The translations under genes were made by a program, and so were the position numbers. Shown one piece after another: positions 33,315 through 44,500 of a DNA stretch of 64,000 bases. The notes beneath the pieces are model-generated. The model was not told where the DNA came from and searched no databases. It saw only the letters and a program-made list of their open reading frames with translations. Every line of letters begins with the position of its first letter. The stretch's first letter is position 1. The DNA is from an uncultured Mailhella sp. GTDB lineage: Bacteria > Desulfobacterota > Desulfovibrionia > Desulfovibrionales > Desulfovibrionaceae. The stretch lies in the NCBI RefSeq assembly GCF_963931295.1, contig NZ_OZ007001.1, forward strand, positions 1,739,137 to 1,803,136. The letters run 5' to 3'.

Positions 33315-33838
33315 TGCCATCGTCCTCGCCAGACGTCCGCCCCCCGGCGGCGCGCCTGGAAAGTTCACGGTGAAAAAGAGAACATCCGGAAATTCCGTCA
33401 TATTCCAGATGAAAAACCTTTGGCCTTGCGTCTCCGGGGTCTTCCGTCCCCATGGAAAAGGCATTGCGCCGCCCCGGATGCGCAGAAGATGCACTTAAGT
33501 TGATAGAAAAATCACATTTTAACCATCGGAAGTCAAATCGATAATTTTTTATTTTCGTTTGATAAAATCACACATCTTCGCACGGCATTGTACGACGGGA
33601 GAAAAATGATGTCGATAATCTCAAAGCATGTTTGCGAGCTAGGAGTTTTATCCAATAAAATAGATAGGATATAATATAGCATCAGCAAGAGTGCCCTGCG
33701 GCCGCGCCGGCGTTTCCTTGGCCTGACCAGGGCGTTCAGAGCGGAGAAAAAACGCGCAAGCGAGCGAAAAAAGTTATGAAAAAACGAAGGATTTTCAAAA
33801 GATACGGCCGGATTGTTCTCTTTGTAACAAGAATCTGA
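33315..33838. other. Control region of the ferredoxin IV operon, 524 bp
   Basis: AT-rich DNA upstream of ferredoxin IV. It contains the 44-bp motif shared with the lysR region (33532-33575) and a related partial copy, TTGATAGAAAAATCACAT near 33500. A 102-codon minus frame at 33533-33841 has no credible Shine-Dalgarno or domain and overlaps the motif, so I do not call it a gene. The GltD-like operon terminator begins at 33839. Confidence 0.6.
33532..33575. repeat. 44-bp duplicated regulatory motif, copy 1
   Basis: GTCAAATCG, 17 variable A/T-rich bases, then TTTGATAAAATCACACAT. Both conserved blocks and the spacing are identical to 37522-37565 (36 of 44 bases overall). It contains inverted parts TCAAA/TTTGA and TGAT-AAA-ATCA. 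It lies 218 bases before ferredoxin IV and is the likely binding site of the LysR-type regulator at 37604. Confidence 0.75.
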
Positions 33839-33875
33839 CAAAAAGCGCCCTGTCCGGGGGAGTCGGACAGGGCGC
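33839..33875 (-). terminator. Terminator of the flavoprotein V/GltD-like operon
   Basis: On the minus strand a perfect 12-bp stem GCGCCCTGTCCG/CGGACAGGGCGC with a 7-base loop is followed by TTTTTG, 29 bases after the GltD-like stop. Confidence 0.9.
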
Positions 33876-33903
33876 CGTTTGCTTGTTCAGTTCGCCGAGG
33901 CTC

Positions 33904-35595
33904 TTACACCTGCATGCGCAGCGGGAAGCGGAAGCCTATGGCGCCGGTGGGGCAGCTCGTGCGGCAGTTGGCGCAGTGCCAGCATTCGTCGCCGTGAGCC
34001 ACTTCGGGGCGGTCGAGGCCGTTCTCGAGGTGCTTGAGTTCGAGCACGTAGCCGGGGCAGTCGTCCACGCAGGTGCCGCAGCCCTTGCAGTGTCCGCAGT
34101 GCATGCAGCGGGCGGCTTCGAGCTGGGCCTGTTCGGCGGTGTAGCCGGCGTTGTTCTCGGTGAAGTCCATGTGGTTGGTGCAGGCCTGTTTCTGAGGTTC
34201 GGTCTTCTCGTACTGGAGAATGCCGTAAATCTCTTCCATGGGCACCACGTAGGGTTCCTTGGTTCCGGCGAGATCGTCGCGGGCAACGATGGTGTTGTCG
34301 TCGCCGATGGCGTACACGCGGGAATTTTCACCGGTCAGATAGGCATGCACGCCGAAGGCGGCGCGACGGCCGTTGCCGATGGCGGCAGCAATGGAGGCGG
34401 GGCCGGAGGCCACGTCGCCGGCGGCGAAGATGCCTTCCACGGAGCTGGCCTGCTTGCCGTCCACCACGATCCAGTTGCGGGGGGTGAGGTTGACGCCGGC
34501 TTCGGCCATGAAGTCGAGGTCGGTCTTCATGCCCACGGCGAAGATCACGGTGTCGCAGTCGAGGGTGTGTTCGCCGCCTTCCACGGGCACCAGGGTCAGA
34601 TGGCCCTTTTCGTCGAAGCGGCATTCCTTCACTTCAAAGTAGTCCACGCCGGCGGTCTTGCCGTCCTTGGTGCGGATGGCGGACATGGTGCAGGAATTGT
34701 GGATCTGGATGCCTTCTTCGGCGGCCTGTTCGAGGTCTTCCGCGGGAGCGCGCATTTCGCCGGCCTTTTCGAGGCAGACGACATGCACTTCTTCAGCGCC
34801 GAGGCGACGGGCCACGAAGGCCGCGTCGAAGCCGACGCCGCCGCCGCCCATGACGACCACGCGCTTGCCCACTTCGGGGCGCAGGCCGAGAGACGCGGCG
34901 CGGAGGAATTCCACGGCCTTCACCGCGGTTTCGGAACCGGGGATGGGCAGGCTGTTTTCCTTGGGGGTGCCGGTGGTGACGATGACGGCGTCGTGCGCGG
35001 CGCGCACGTCGGCGAAGGAGATGTCGCGGCCGACCATGGTGTTGACGCGGGCGCGCACGCCGACTTCGAGGATCCAGCCGATTTCGCGGTCAACGACGTC
35101 GCGGGGCAGACGGAAGTCCGGCACGCCGTAGCGGGTCATGCCGCCGAGCACGGGGTTGGCCTCGTACACGGTGACGTCATGGCCGAGAAGGGCGAGGAAG
35201 TACGCGGCGGTGAGGCCGGCGGGGCCGCCGCCGATGATGCCGACGCTCTTGCCCGTGGCGGGACGGCGCTTGAACAGCGCGGAGCCGTAGGGGGCGTAGT
35301 CGAACACGGCGCGTTCAAGGGCGCGGGTGTTCACGCAGGCGTCGTATCCGGCGCGGTTGCAGTTGGACTGGCAGAAGTGGGGGCAGACGCGGCCGGTGAC
35401 GCCGGGAAAGGGGTTTTTGGCGCGCAGGTAGCGCAGGGCTTCACCGAATTCGCCCTTTTCCACAAGCGCCTGCATCTTCTGGATGGAATTGCCTGCGGGG
35501 CAGAAATGCTCGCACGGCGAGGTGCGGAACTGCTCCTTGAGGCTGTCGCCCATGACTATGGGCAGGGTGATTTCACGACTATATCTAGGCGGCAT
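33904..35595 (-). CDS. GltD-like NAD(P)H oxidoreductase with C-terminal AprB-like ferredoxin domain
   Basis: 563 residues. The N-terminal Cys-rich alpha-helical domain (Cys28, 32, 71, 75, 79) and two Rossmann motifs, GGGPAG (122-127, FAD) and GGGGVG (250-255, NAD(P)H), are those of the glutamate-synthase small-subunit family. Residues about 497-563 are a two-cluster ferredoxin (C503, 506, 509, 513 and C538, 541, 544, 548) whose RPEV...ECWHCANC...CPTGAI block matches the stand-alone ferredoxins of this window. The protein should pass electrons between NAD(P)H and flavoprotein V, whose gene lies 129 bases upstream in the same operon. It is cytoplasmic. True glutamate synthase is unlikely: no large subunit is present. 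Confidence 0.87.
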   Translation of the reverse strand: MPPRYSREITLPIVMGDSLKEQFRTSPCEHFCPAGNSIQKMQALVEKGEFGEALRYLRAKNPFPGVTGRVCPHFCQSNCNRAGYDACVNTRALERAVFDYAPYGSALFKRRPATGKSVGIIGGGPAGLTAAYFLALLGHDVTVYEANPVLGGMTRYGVPDFRLPRDVVDREIGWILEVGVRARVNTMVGRDISFADVRAAHDAVIVTTGTPKENSLPIPGSETAVKAVEFLRAASLGLRPEVGKRVVVMGGGGVGFDAAFVARRLGAEEVHVVCLEKAGEMRAPAEDLEQAAEEGIQIHNSCTMSAIRTKDGKTAGVDYFEVKECRFDEKGHLTLVPVEGGEHTLDCDTVIFAVGMKTDLDFMAEAGVNLTPRNWIVVDGKQASSVEGIFAAGDVASGPASIAAAIGNGRRAAFGVHAYLTGENSRVYAIGDDNTIVARDDLAGTKEPYVVPMEEIYGILQYEKTEPQKQACTNHMDFTENNAGYTAEQAQLEAARCMHCGHCKGCGTCVDDCPGYVLELKHLENGLDRPEVAHGDECWHCANCRTSCPTGAIGFRFPLRMQV

Positions 35596-35622
35596 GATAA
35601 TACTCCTTGAGTGACTGATCCG

Positions 35623-35640
35623 CTCCCGGAGAACCGGGAG
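35623..35640 (-). other. Intercistronic hairpin between flavoprotein V and the GltD-like gene
   Basis: CTCCCGG-AGAA-CCGGGAG, a 7-bp stem with a GNRA-type loop on one strand, in the 129-bp gap. No U-run. Confidence 0.5.
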
Positions 35641-35724
35641 GGGGGCGTCGGAACGCTGCGCCGACGCCGGGAAACCGTCGCGGGGCGTTGCCGCCCCGGC
35701 GGACAGTTTCAGACGGAAAGGGCT

Positions 35725-37392
35725 CTACAGAAGAGGGGCCTTGCCCCAATGGTACTCGGTGCCGTTCTTGCCCTTGAGGAGAAGCAGGGGCTTCGCCATG
35801 TCGGGATTGAGATTGGGGTAATCGGTAATCTTGTACACGCAGCGGCCCGTTTCCTTGCGTTCCATGGTGGCCTTGATGGCCAGTTCGCACACCTTGAGAA
35901 CTTCGCACGATTCATGGCAGCGCATGAGGTCGCGCAGGGTGTCGGCGTGGAGCTGAGGAATCTGTTCTTCAAGGAAGGTGATCTTTTCCAGAGCGCGTTC
36001 CATGCCGGCCATGGAGCGACGGAAGCCCATGTAGTACATCATGACGTTGCGGGCGGCCTCTTCCAGTTCCTGATAGGTGAGTTCCTGATCGTTGCCGAGC
36101 GGGGCAAAGATGCTGGACTTCACCTTGGCGGCGAGATCTTCGTCGATCTTGCCCGCTTCGGACATGCCGGCAGCCTTCATGGCGGCCTGACGGCCGGCCT
36201 CGAAGCCGCCGCACATGGCGCCGGAGCAGTACAGGAAGATGCTGCCGCAGAACAGGCCGGGAACGGTGGTCTCAAAGTTGTCGTTCACCGCGATGGTGCC
36301 GCCGAAGATGAGTTCGCCGATTTCCACTTCCAGCAGCTTGTGCTGGAAGTCGGTGCCGGTGCAGTCGGCCCAGTCGCCGAAGGTGGCCTTGTCGCCGGGC
36401 ATGAGGATGTACTGCAGTTCATGCACGACTTCGGGGTCGACATGACGCATGTCCATGTAGAAAGGCGGGCCATTGCCCTCGAGCTGTTCCTGGTAGGTGC
36501 CCTGAATCTGGTTGTTGCGCACGCCGTTTTCCCACATGGGGTCGTACTTGCCCATGAAACGTTCGCCGATGGCGCTGATTTCGTGAGCGCCCGAGCTGTT
36601 GATGCCGTTCATGCCGGGGCAGCCGTAGCCCTTGGGCTCCATGGTGGCGCGCTGATAGGTGTCGAGTTCGGTGACGGCGGCGCCGGCGTCATAGCCGAGC
36701 ACCACGCCCGCACCCGTGTTGTAGGGGTACATCCACACGTTGTAGGGGTTGTGCGTGGAGTTGTTGTAGCCGCGGGTGGAAGAGCGGCCCTGAGCGGACA
36801 CCACGGTCTTGGCGCGGATGATGACGTACTCGCCGGTGGACACGTTCCAGCCGATGGCGCCGCAGGCCTTGCCTCCGTCGGTAAGGATCTTCATGGCCAT
36901 GATGCGGTCAAGGACATGGACGCCGGAGTCGCGAACGATGCGTGCCATGACGCGCTTGATGGTCATGCCGTTGGCAATGTGAACCCACCACGTGCCGGGC
37001 TGACCGAAGCCCTGGGTGCGCTTGTAGGTTCCGTCGGGGTTCTTGCTGAACTGCACGCCGCGGTCTTCGAGGCGCTTCAGCATGTGGTACATGTGATTGT
37101 ACCAGCCGTTGACGATCATGGCGGGGGAATAGCCGGTCAGAGGCTTGGAGTAGAACTTCACGAGATCGTCTGCGGTGTCGAAAGGCGCGCCTTTTTCGTT
37201 CAGGACGGCCATGTAGTGGTCGTTGCCGCCACCAATACAGCCAGAACTTTCCAGCTTGCCTTTATCCAGCAGCACGACATCCAGACCCTGCTCGCGGGCT
37301 CCGAGGGCCGCGCCGCAGCCGGACGCGCCAGAGCCGATGACAAGCACGTCCGTTTCGATCAGCGTGCCAAGCGGATGAGTTGAACTTTTCAT
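35725..37392 (-). CDS. FrdA/AprA-like FAD-dependent oxidoreductase, copy V
   Basis: 555 residues. GSGASG (about 20-25) binds FAD, ESSGCIGGGNDHYMAV is the equivalent of the KRSG...GNDHF block of copies I-III, and GPPFYMDMR, FCGSIFLYCSGAMCGGFEAGRQA (second FAD region) and ERKETGRCVYKITDYPNLNP follow. It is cytoplasmic. ATG 37392 has GGAGGAGT directly upstream. It is first in an operon with the GltD-like protein whose C-terminal ferredoxin domain replaces the separate partner found beside copies I-IV, so this module probably draws on NAD(P)H directly. A LysR gene is divergent. No transporter lies in this operon. Confidence 0.88.
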   Translation of the reverse strand: MKSSTHPLGTLIETDVLVIGSGASGCGAALGAREQGLDVVLLDKGKLESSGCIGGGNDHYMAVLNEKGAPFDTADDLVKFYSKPLTGYSPAMIVNGWYNHMYHMLKRLEDRGVQFSKNPDGTYKRTQGFGQPGTWWVHIANGMTIKRVMARIVRDSGVHVLDRIMAMKILTDGGKACGAIGWNVSTGEYVIIRAKTVVSAQGRSSTRGYNNSTHNPYNVWMYPYNTGAGVVLGYDAGAAVTELDTYQRATMEPKGYGCPGMNGINSSGAHEISAIGERFMGKYDPMWENGVRNNQIQGTYQEQLEGNGPPFYMDMRHVDPEVVHELQYILMPGDKATFGDWADCTGTDFQHKLLEVEIGELIFGGTIAVNDNFETTVPGLFCGSIFLYCSGAMCGGFEAGRQAAMKAAGMSEAGKIDEDLAAKVKSSIFAPLGNDQELTYQELEEAARNVMMYYMGFRRSMAGMERALEKITFLEEQIPQLHADTLRDLMRCHESCEVLKVCELAIKATMERKETGRCVYKITDYPNLNPDMAKPLLLLKGKNGTEYHWGKAPLL

Positions 37393-37521
37393 GACTCCTC
37401 CCTGATTCTGAAAATACATCGGATGGGAAAGAGAGCGCGGCTTCGGGCGGGGACAACGGAATGGGGGCCGCGCCGGAATCATTCCCGTCGTGTCAATGAT
37501 TTCACAAAAAAGACTTCTATT

Positions 37522-37565
37522 GTCAAATCGAAAAAAAATTTTTATTGTTTGATAAAATCACACAT
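37522..37565. repeat. 44-bp duplicated regulatory motif, copy 2
   Basis: GTCAAATCG-N17-TTTGATAAAATCACACAT, as at 33532-33575. It lies between divergent flavoprotein V (130 bases away) and lysR (39 bases away), the usual place for a LysR operator giving activation one way and autorepression the other. Confidence 0.78.
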
Positions 37566-37603
37566 TAACACGACGACTCGCTCAAAGTCCGGGGGAAGGT
37601 GCC

Positions 37604-38581
37604 ATGATTGAAGAATTGGGAGGCGATTTTTTCCAACATTTACGCGGGTTTTACTTTACCGCCAAAACGGGAAGCATACGCAAGGCGGCCCAGCTCATGA
37701 ATCGGAATCCCTCCACCATCAGCTGGCAGATCAGACAGCTCGAACAGCAATTAGATACAGTGTTGTTCGATAGATACATGAAAAGGCTGCGTATTACTCC
37801 GGAAGGTGAAAGATTGCTCTCGTGGACCATCTCCACCTTCGAGCTTTTGCGCAGCATGAAGTCGGACATCAGCTCGCCGTCGGGAATCCTGCGCGGAACG
37901 ATCACCATTTCCAGTAATTTGCCCTTTTCTGCACGAGCGGTGCGCATCATTGCCGCATTTCGTCGGGAACACCCTGAAGTTCGTATTAAAATTCGTCGTG
38001 CGCTGCCGTACGAAACCGTGGACGACGTGGTCAGTTCCCGCGTGGATTTCGGCCTGACGGGCGTGACCAGAGAGCCTCCAAACTGCGTTCTTGAGGAGCT
38101 TTTCACGTCGCAGCCTCTGCTCATCGCCCGGGAGGACAATGAATTCCATCTGCCCGAGCGTCCCACGGAAGAGGATCTCATCCGCCTGCCGTTCATTTCC
38201 TTCCTGGCCGAGAACATGGAAGAGGGCGGCGATCCGTACTTCGACACGTCGCTTGCGTCGCTCTCCCAGCCGTTGCAGACCGTGCTTAGCGTGAACAACT
38301 ATCATCTCATGCTGCGCTACGTGAAGCAGGGCATGGGCGTGGCCGTCATGGACGAGCTGTGTCTCATGGCCAGCAAGTACGGCAATCTCGGCGAGGGGCT
38401 GCGTTCGTACCCGCTGGAAGGCATTCTGCCGCAGGTTCACAACGGCATTCTGCTGCGTCATCACAAGCATCTGAGTCCGCAGGCCGCCGCGCTCATCGAA
38501 AAGATACGCACCGAGCTCAAGGACGATCTCGGCGGCGCGGAAAAGCAGGTGACCGCGGAAGCCGCGTACAAGAACGCGTGA
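37604..38581 (+). CDS. LysR-family transcriptional regulator
   Basis: 325 residues. The N-terminal winged helix-turn-helix (about 12-70, FYFTAKTGSIRKAAQLMNRNPSTISWQIRQLEQQLDTVLF) is typical, followed by a linker helix and a periplasmic-binding-protein-like effector domain (about 95-300, ILRGTITISSNLPFSARAVRIIAAFRREHPEVRI...). ATG 37604 gives the usual N terminus. It is divergent from flavoprotein V and has the shared 44-bp motif just upstream, so it probably controls flavoprotein V/GltD-like and also the ferredoxin IV operon. The inducer is likely a small organic acid related to their substrate; this is inference. Confidence 0.93.
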   Translation: MIEELGGDFFQHLRGFYFTAKTGSIRKAAQLMNRNPSTISWQIRQLEQQLDTVLFDRYMKRLRITPEGERLLSWTISTFELLRSMKSDISSPSGILRGTITISSNLPFSARAVRIIAAFRREHPEVRIKIRRALPYETVDDVVSSRVDFGLTGVTREPPNCVLEELFTSQPLLIAREDNEFHLPERPTEEDLIRLPFISFLAENMEEGGDPYFDTSLASLSQPLQTVLSVNNYHLMLRYVKQGMGVAVMDELCLMASKYGNLGEGLRSYPLEGILPQVHNGILLRHHKHLSPQAAALIEKIRTELKDDLGGAEKQVTAEAAYKNA

Positions 38582-38792
38582 AGACGCGGCGAGGCGCTCC
38601 CGATGAAGAAAGGCCAGCCGGAGCATCGTTTTCCGGAAGCAGCCGTGCCTGCGCGTTTTTTCTCCGCGCTTGACCGGAGGACGGGCAGGCCGTAAGGTTT
38701 TCGTGAATTTTTCTGTACCTGACGGGCCCCGTTTCGGGCCTCATGATCTGCCGCGTTCTTTCTGCACGAACGCGGCCCGGAGCGGATACATT

Positions 38793-40721
<1,929 letters not shown>

Positions 40722-40769
40722 CACGGCGGCAGAAGGGCTGCGCGCCCCCGCCTTTCAAGGAGACATGGC

Positions 40770-41081
40770 ATGAAGAACATGAACGACCTGCTGCGTCAGG
40801 CGCAGGTGATGCAGAACAAGATTGCGAAGCTTCAGCAGGAAATGGCCGAGAAGGAAGTGGAAGCTTCCGCCGGCGGCGGCATGGTGAAGGTGGTCATGAA
40901 CGGCCGTCAGGAAATGAAGTCCATCACCATCGACAAGTCGGTGCTGGAAAGCGGCGACACGGACATGCTGCAGGATCTCATCATCACCGCGGTGAACGAG
41001 GCCGTGCGCATCGGCCGCGCCAATCTCGACCGCGAAATGGCCAACATTTCCGGCGGCATCCATCTGCCGGGCATGTTCTAG
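40770..41081 (+). CDS. YbaB/EbfC nucleoid-associated protein
   Basis: 103 residues, the normal length. The N-terminal helix (MNDLLRQAQVMQNKIAKLQQEM) and the GMVKVVMNGRQEMKSITID strand pair are characteristic of the YbaB/EbfC DNA-binding dimer. It binds DNA as tweezer-like dimers and is usually coded right after dnaX, as here (48 bases after its stop, preceded by AAGGAGAC). recR, often third in this set, is absent from the window. A hairpin terminator follows. Confidence 0.95.
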   Translation: MKNMNDLLRQAQVMQNKIAKLQQEMAEKEVEASAGGGMVKVVMNGRQEMKSITIDKSVLESGDTDMLQDLIITAVNEAVRIGRANLDREMANISGGIHLPGMF

Positions 41082-41133
41082 TCGCTTTTCGCGCCGCGGC
41101 CTCGGCCGTCGGCGCGGCATCGCGCAATTTTCG

Positions 41134-41160
41134 GCGGACGCGGGCATTGCCCGCGTCCGC
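41134..41160 (+). terminator. Hairpin after dnaX-ybaB
   Basis: GCGGACGCGGGC-ATT-GCCCGCGTCCGC, a perfect 12-bp stem 53 bases after ybaB. No long U-run, so moderate confidence. Confidence 0.6.
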
Positions 41161-41504
41161 CTGCATTTAAACGCCACGCCCGAAGCGACAAGCGCAGGTC
41201 GGCGTTTTTTGCGGAATTCGGCGCGTCCTGCGTGCCTCATCCGCAGCAAACATTTCGCCGCGTGCGCCTTCACCATATCCGGAGAGTCACAGGCAGAGCG
41301 TTTGCCGCATGAGCGTTTCTCCTCTGCCGGGCGCACCGCGTGCCGCCCGTTCCCGGATGCTCGGATATTTTTCAACGTGCTTTTCCGCGGCGCGGAACGT
41401 TTTTCGTGCTTTGCCCGCCATATCGGCGTCCCGGGCATTTTTCCTTTCTTGTCGGCAGGAAAGAAGTTTTCTATGATAATGAAAACTGCCCCTGGAGGAT
41501 GCCC
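41161..41504. other. Region before the alpha-2-macroglobulin-like gene, 344 bp
   Basis: No credible gene was found. It should hold the promoter for the 41505-49464 pair, but I could not assign -35/-10 elements with confidence. Confidence 0.55.
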
Positions 41505-44500
41505 ATGTCGTATCGGGTCACCCTGCTGCCGCTGCTTCTTTTGTGTTTCGTCGCCACTGCCGCGTTCGGTGCGTCGGAATCGTCGCCAGCCTTTGTCCGC
41601 GTGGTGGTTTCGCCCCCGCCGGAGGGAAATGCGCCGCTCACGCTGCTGTTCGATTCCGACGAGGCGTTGTGCAAAAAAGCCTACGGAGAAGAGTGGGCGG
41701 GCCGCTGCTTCGTCGTTCCCGGCAGAGAGGGCGAAAGAGTGCGCGGCGCGCGTCTTTCGCCCGATGTTCCCGGCGAATGGCGCTGGGACGACGGCCGCAC
41801 GCTTTCCTTCCGACCGAAAAAGCCGTGGCCTGCGGGGCGGAACTTTGAAGTTTCCCTCGGGAGCGTGCAGCTGCCTTCGCGCGTGAAGCTCTCCTCCTCC
41901 CGCGTGAGCTTTGCCACGCCGCCTCTGGCGCTGCTCAACCTGAACGCCGACGTGTGGATTGATCCCGATCCTGGCGGCGAGCGGGCCGTGAGCTTCGACA
42001 TGCGCTTCACCACGCCGCCGGATCGCGCGCTGGTGGAACGGGACATGCGTCTTGAGGTTTCCGACCCTGCGCTGAAAATAGGCAGGCCGGAATTCGTCTG
42101 GGGTGAGGACGGCAACTGCCTTGTCCGGGCCCGCGTGCTTGCGCTGGGAAGCCTGCCCGCCGTGACGACGTTTTCTCTTCCCGGCGTGGCGGGGGAGGTG
42201 CGCGCGAAGGGCGCGCGCTGGGTGATTCCCAAGGGCCGGGAAACGGCCCGGACGCAGGTGACCGTGCCCGGTTCGACCACGATTTTTTGCGTGAAGAAGG
42301 CGTCGCTGGAATCTTCGCGCGACGAACGGCTTGTCGGAGAGTACCGGCTGAATCTGGAAACAAGCCTGCTGGTGCGTCCCGACGAGCTCCTGCGCTCCAT
42401 GAAGGCGCTGCGTCTGCCCCGCGCGATGAACGAGAATGCCGTGTCCGCCACGGTGTGGACGGCGGCTCCCGTCATCGACGAGGAAACGCTCGCCCGCGCC
42501 GTGCCCGTGGCTCTGGAGCCCTTGCAGCAGGCCGACGTGCCTTCCGGAAAAATAAGTTTCCGCGTGAAGGCGGAGCCGGAGAGCTATCTGCTTTTTTATC
42601 TGCCGCAGGGCTTCGGCCCTTCCCGCGAATACGCGCTCTCTTCGCCGTGGCATGAGGTGTTCCATGCCGCGCCGTTCCGGCCGGAACTTGAGTTCCTTCA
42701 GCCCGGCAACGTGCTCGCGCTCGGCGGAACCCGCAGGCTGGACGTTCATTCCAGCGGCCTTACCGCCATCCGCTGGCGCGCTTCGCGCGTGCTCGATTCC
42801 TATCTGGGCCTGGCGGCCGCGCAGCCTGCGCCGTTCACGGCCGCGGGCATTCCCTTTGACGTGCTTTCCGATTCGGCCTCAGGCGAAATTTCCCTGCAGC
42901 GCACCGACCCCGGCGTGCCGCAGTTTTCCTCGATCGACGCAGCTCCCATGTTCAGAAACGGGCGCGGCCTTGCCTACGTCGAACTCACGGGCATGGACGA
43001 CGATAGGGAAGTGGCCTCGGCCTCGCGTTTTCTGCTTTTGACCGACATGGGGCTCATCGTCAAAAAAGGAGCCGCAGGCGGGCGCGACGTGTTCGTGTGT
43101 TCGCTTTCCGGCGGCACTCCGGTGTCCGGGGCCGTGGTGCGCATCGTGGGCGTCAACGGTCTGCCCGTGGCCGAGGCCGTCACCGACGCCGAGGGCCGCG
43201 CCGTGCTGCCTTCCGTGTCCGGTCTGGAGCGGGAGCGCCGCCCCATTGCGATCACGGCCTGGAAAAAGGGCGCGGGCGGCGAGGACATGGCCTGGCTGCC
43301 CCTGGCCGACGAGAGCCGCGTGGTGGATTTGTCCCGCTTTTCCACGCAGGGGCAGACCAGCGAGGCCGACGGCGTGAACGCCTACGTGTTCAGTCAGCGA
43401 GGCATGTTCCGTCCCGGCGAGACGCTGCGTTTCGGCGTGCTGGTGAGACGGGGCGACTGGAAGGCGCTTCCCGCCGACATGCCGCTTTTTGCCGAGCTTG
43501 TGGATCCTTCGGAACGCACCATGTTCCGGCGGCTGTTCAAGGTGGGGGCCGACGGCATGGCCGAGGTGAGCTGGCAGGCGCCGGAAAGCGCGGCGTCGGG
43601 CCGCTATCGTCTCGACGTGCGCACGCCGGACGCCCGCGGCATGGACGTGGTGCTCGGTTCGGCGGCGGTGCGGCTGGAGGAATTTCAGCCCGATTCCATG
43701 GCGCTTTCGCTTGCTCTTCAGCCTGCGCCCGGCCGGGGCTGGCTGGAGGCGTCGAGCGCGAGCGCCGCGGTGACGCTCCGCAATCTTTTCGGCATGCCTG
43801 CGGCGGACCGGCGGGTGCGCGCGCAGCTCTCGGTGTGGCCCACGGCGCTGTCCTTCCCCGGATATGAGGATTTTTCCTTCCACGACGCCATGCCCTACAA
43901 GGGCTCGCCGCTCACGCTGGAACTGGGCGAGACGCGCACCGACGCCGAAGGTTGCGCCGTGCTGCCGCTGCCTCTGGACAAGCTGCGCGGCGGCACGCTG
44001 CGCTGTCGGCTTCTGGTGGAAGGCTTCGAGCCCGGCGGCGGGCGCGCGGTGACGGAAGAGAAGGAATTTCTTGTGTCGCCGCTCGGCTGCGTGCTCGGCT
44101 TCCGTCCGACGGGTGCGGCCGGCAATCTGGATTTCATTCCCGAAGGCAGCGAGGCCGCGCTGGAATTCGTGGCGCTCGGGCCCGATCTTGCTCCCGCCGA
44201 TCCCGGAGAACTGTCGTTCCGGGTGTCGGCGAGGCGCTACGTGACGTCGCTCGTCACGGACAGGGACGGCCGCTACCGCTACGAGGATACGCCCGTGGAC
44301 AGCGTGATTGCCGAATCGCGCGCGGCCTTCGGCCGCAACGGGCGGGTCCGCTGGAGCGTTCCTACCGGAACGTGCGGCGAATTTCTGCTGGAAGTGCGCA
44401 ACAGCCGGGGGCTTGTCATGGCTTCCGTGCCCTTCACCGTGGCCGGCAACGCCGATCTGCGCCTTGCCGGGCTCTCCGCGCTTCCTTCCGGCTCTTTGCG

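Noticed and set aside
33533..33841. 102-codon minus-strand frame in the AT-rich region before ferredoxin IV
   Set aside because: It has no convincing Shine-Dalgarno or domain and overlaps the duplicated 44-bp regulatory motif.
33904..35595. Glutamate synthase small subunit (gltD)
   Set aside because: No large subunit gene is present, and the C-terminal ferredoxin domain with the neighbouring flavoprotein points to another partner.
38600..38680. TCCGGAAGCAGCC just before dnaX, resembling the conserved SRP RNA (ffs) core
   Set aside because: The GTCAGG part and the GGAAGGAAGCAGC spacing of SRP RNA are missing, and no matching stem encloses it.
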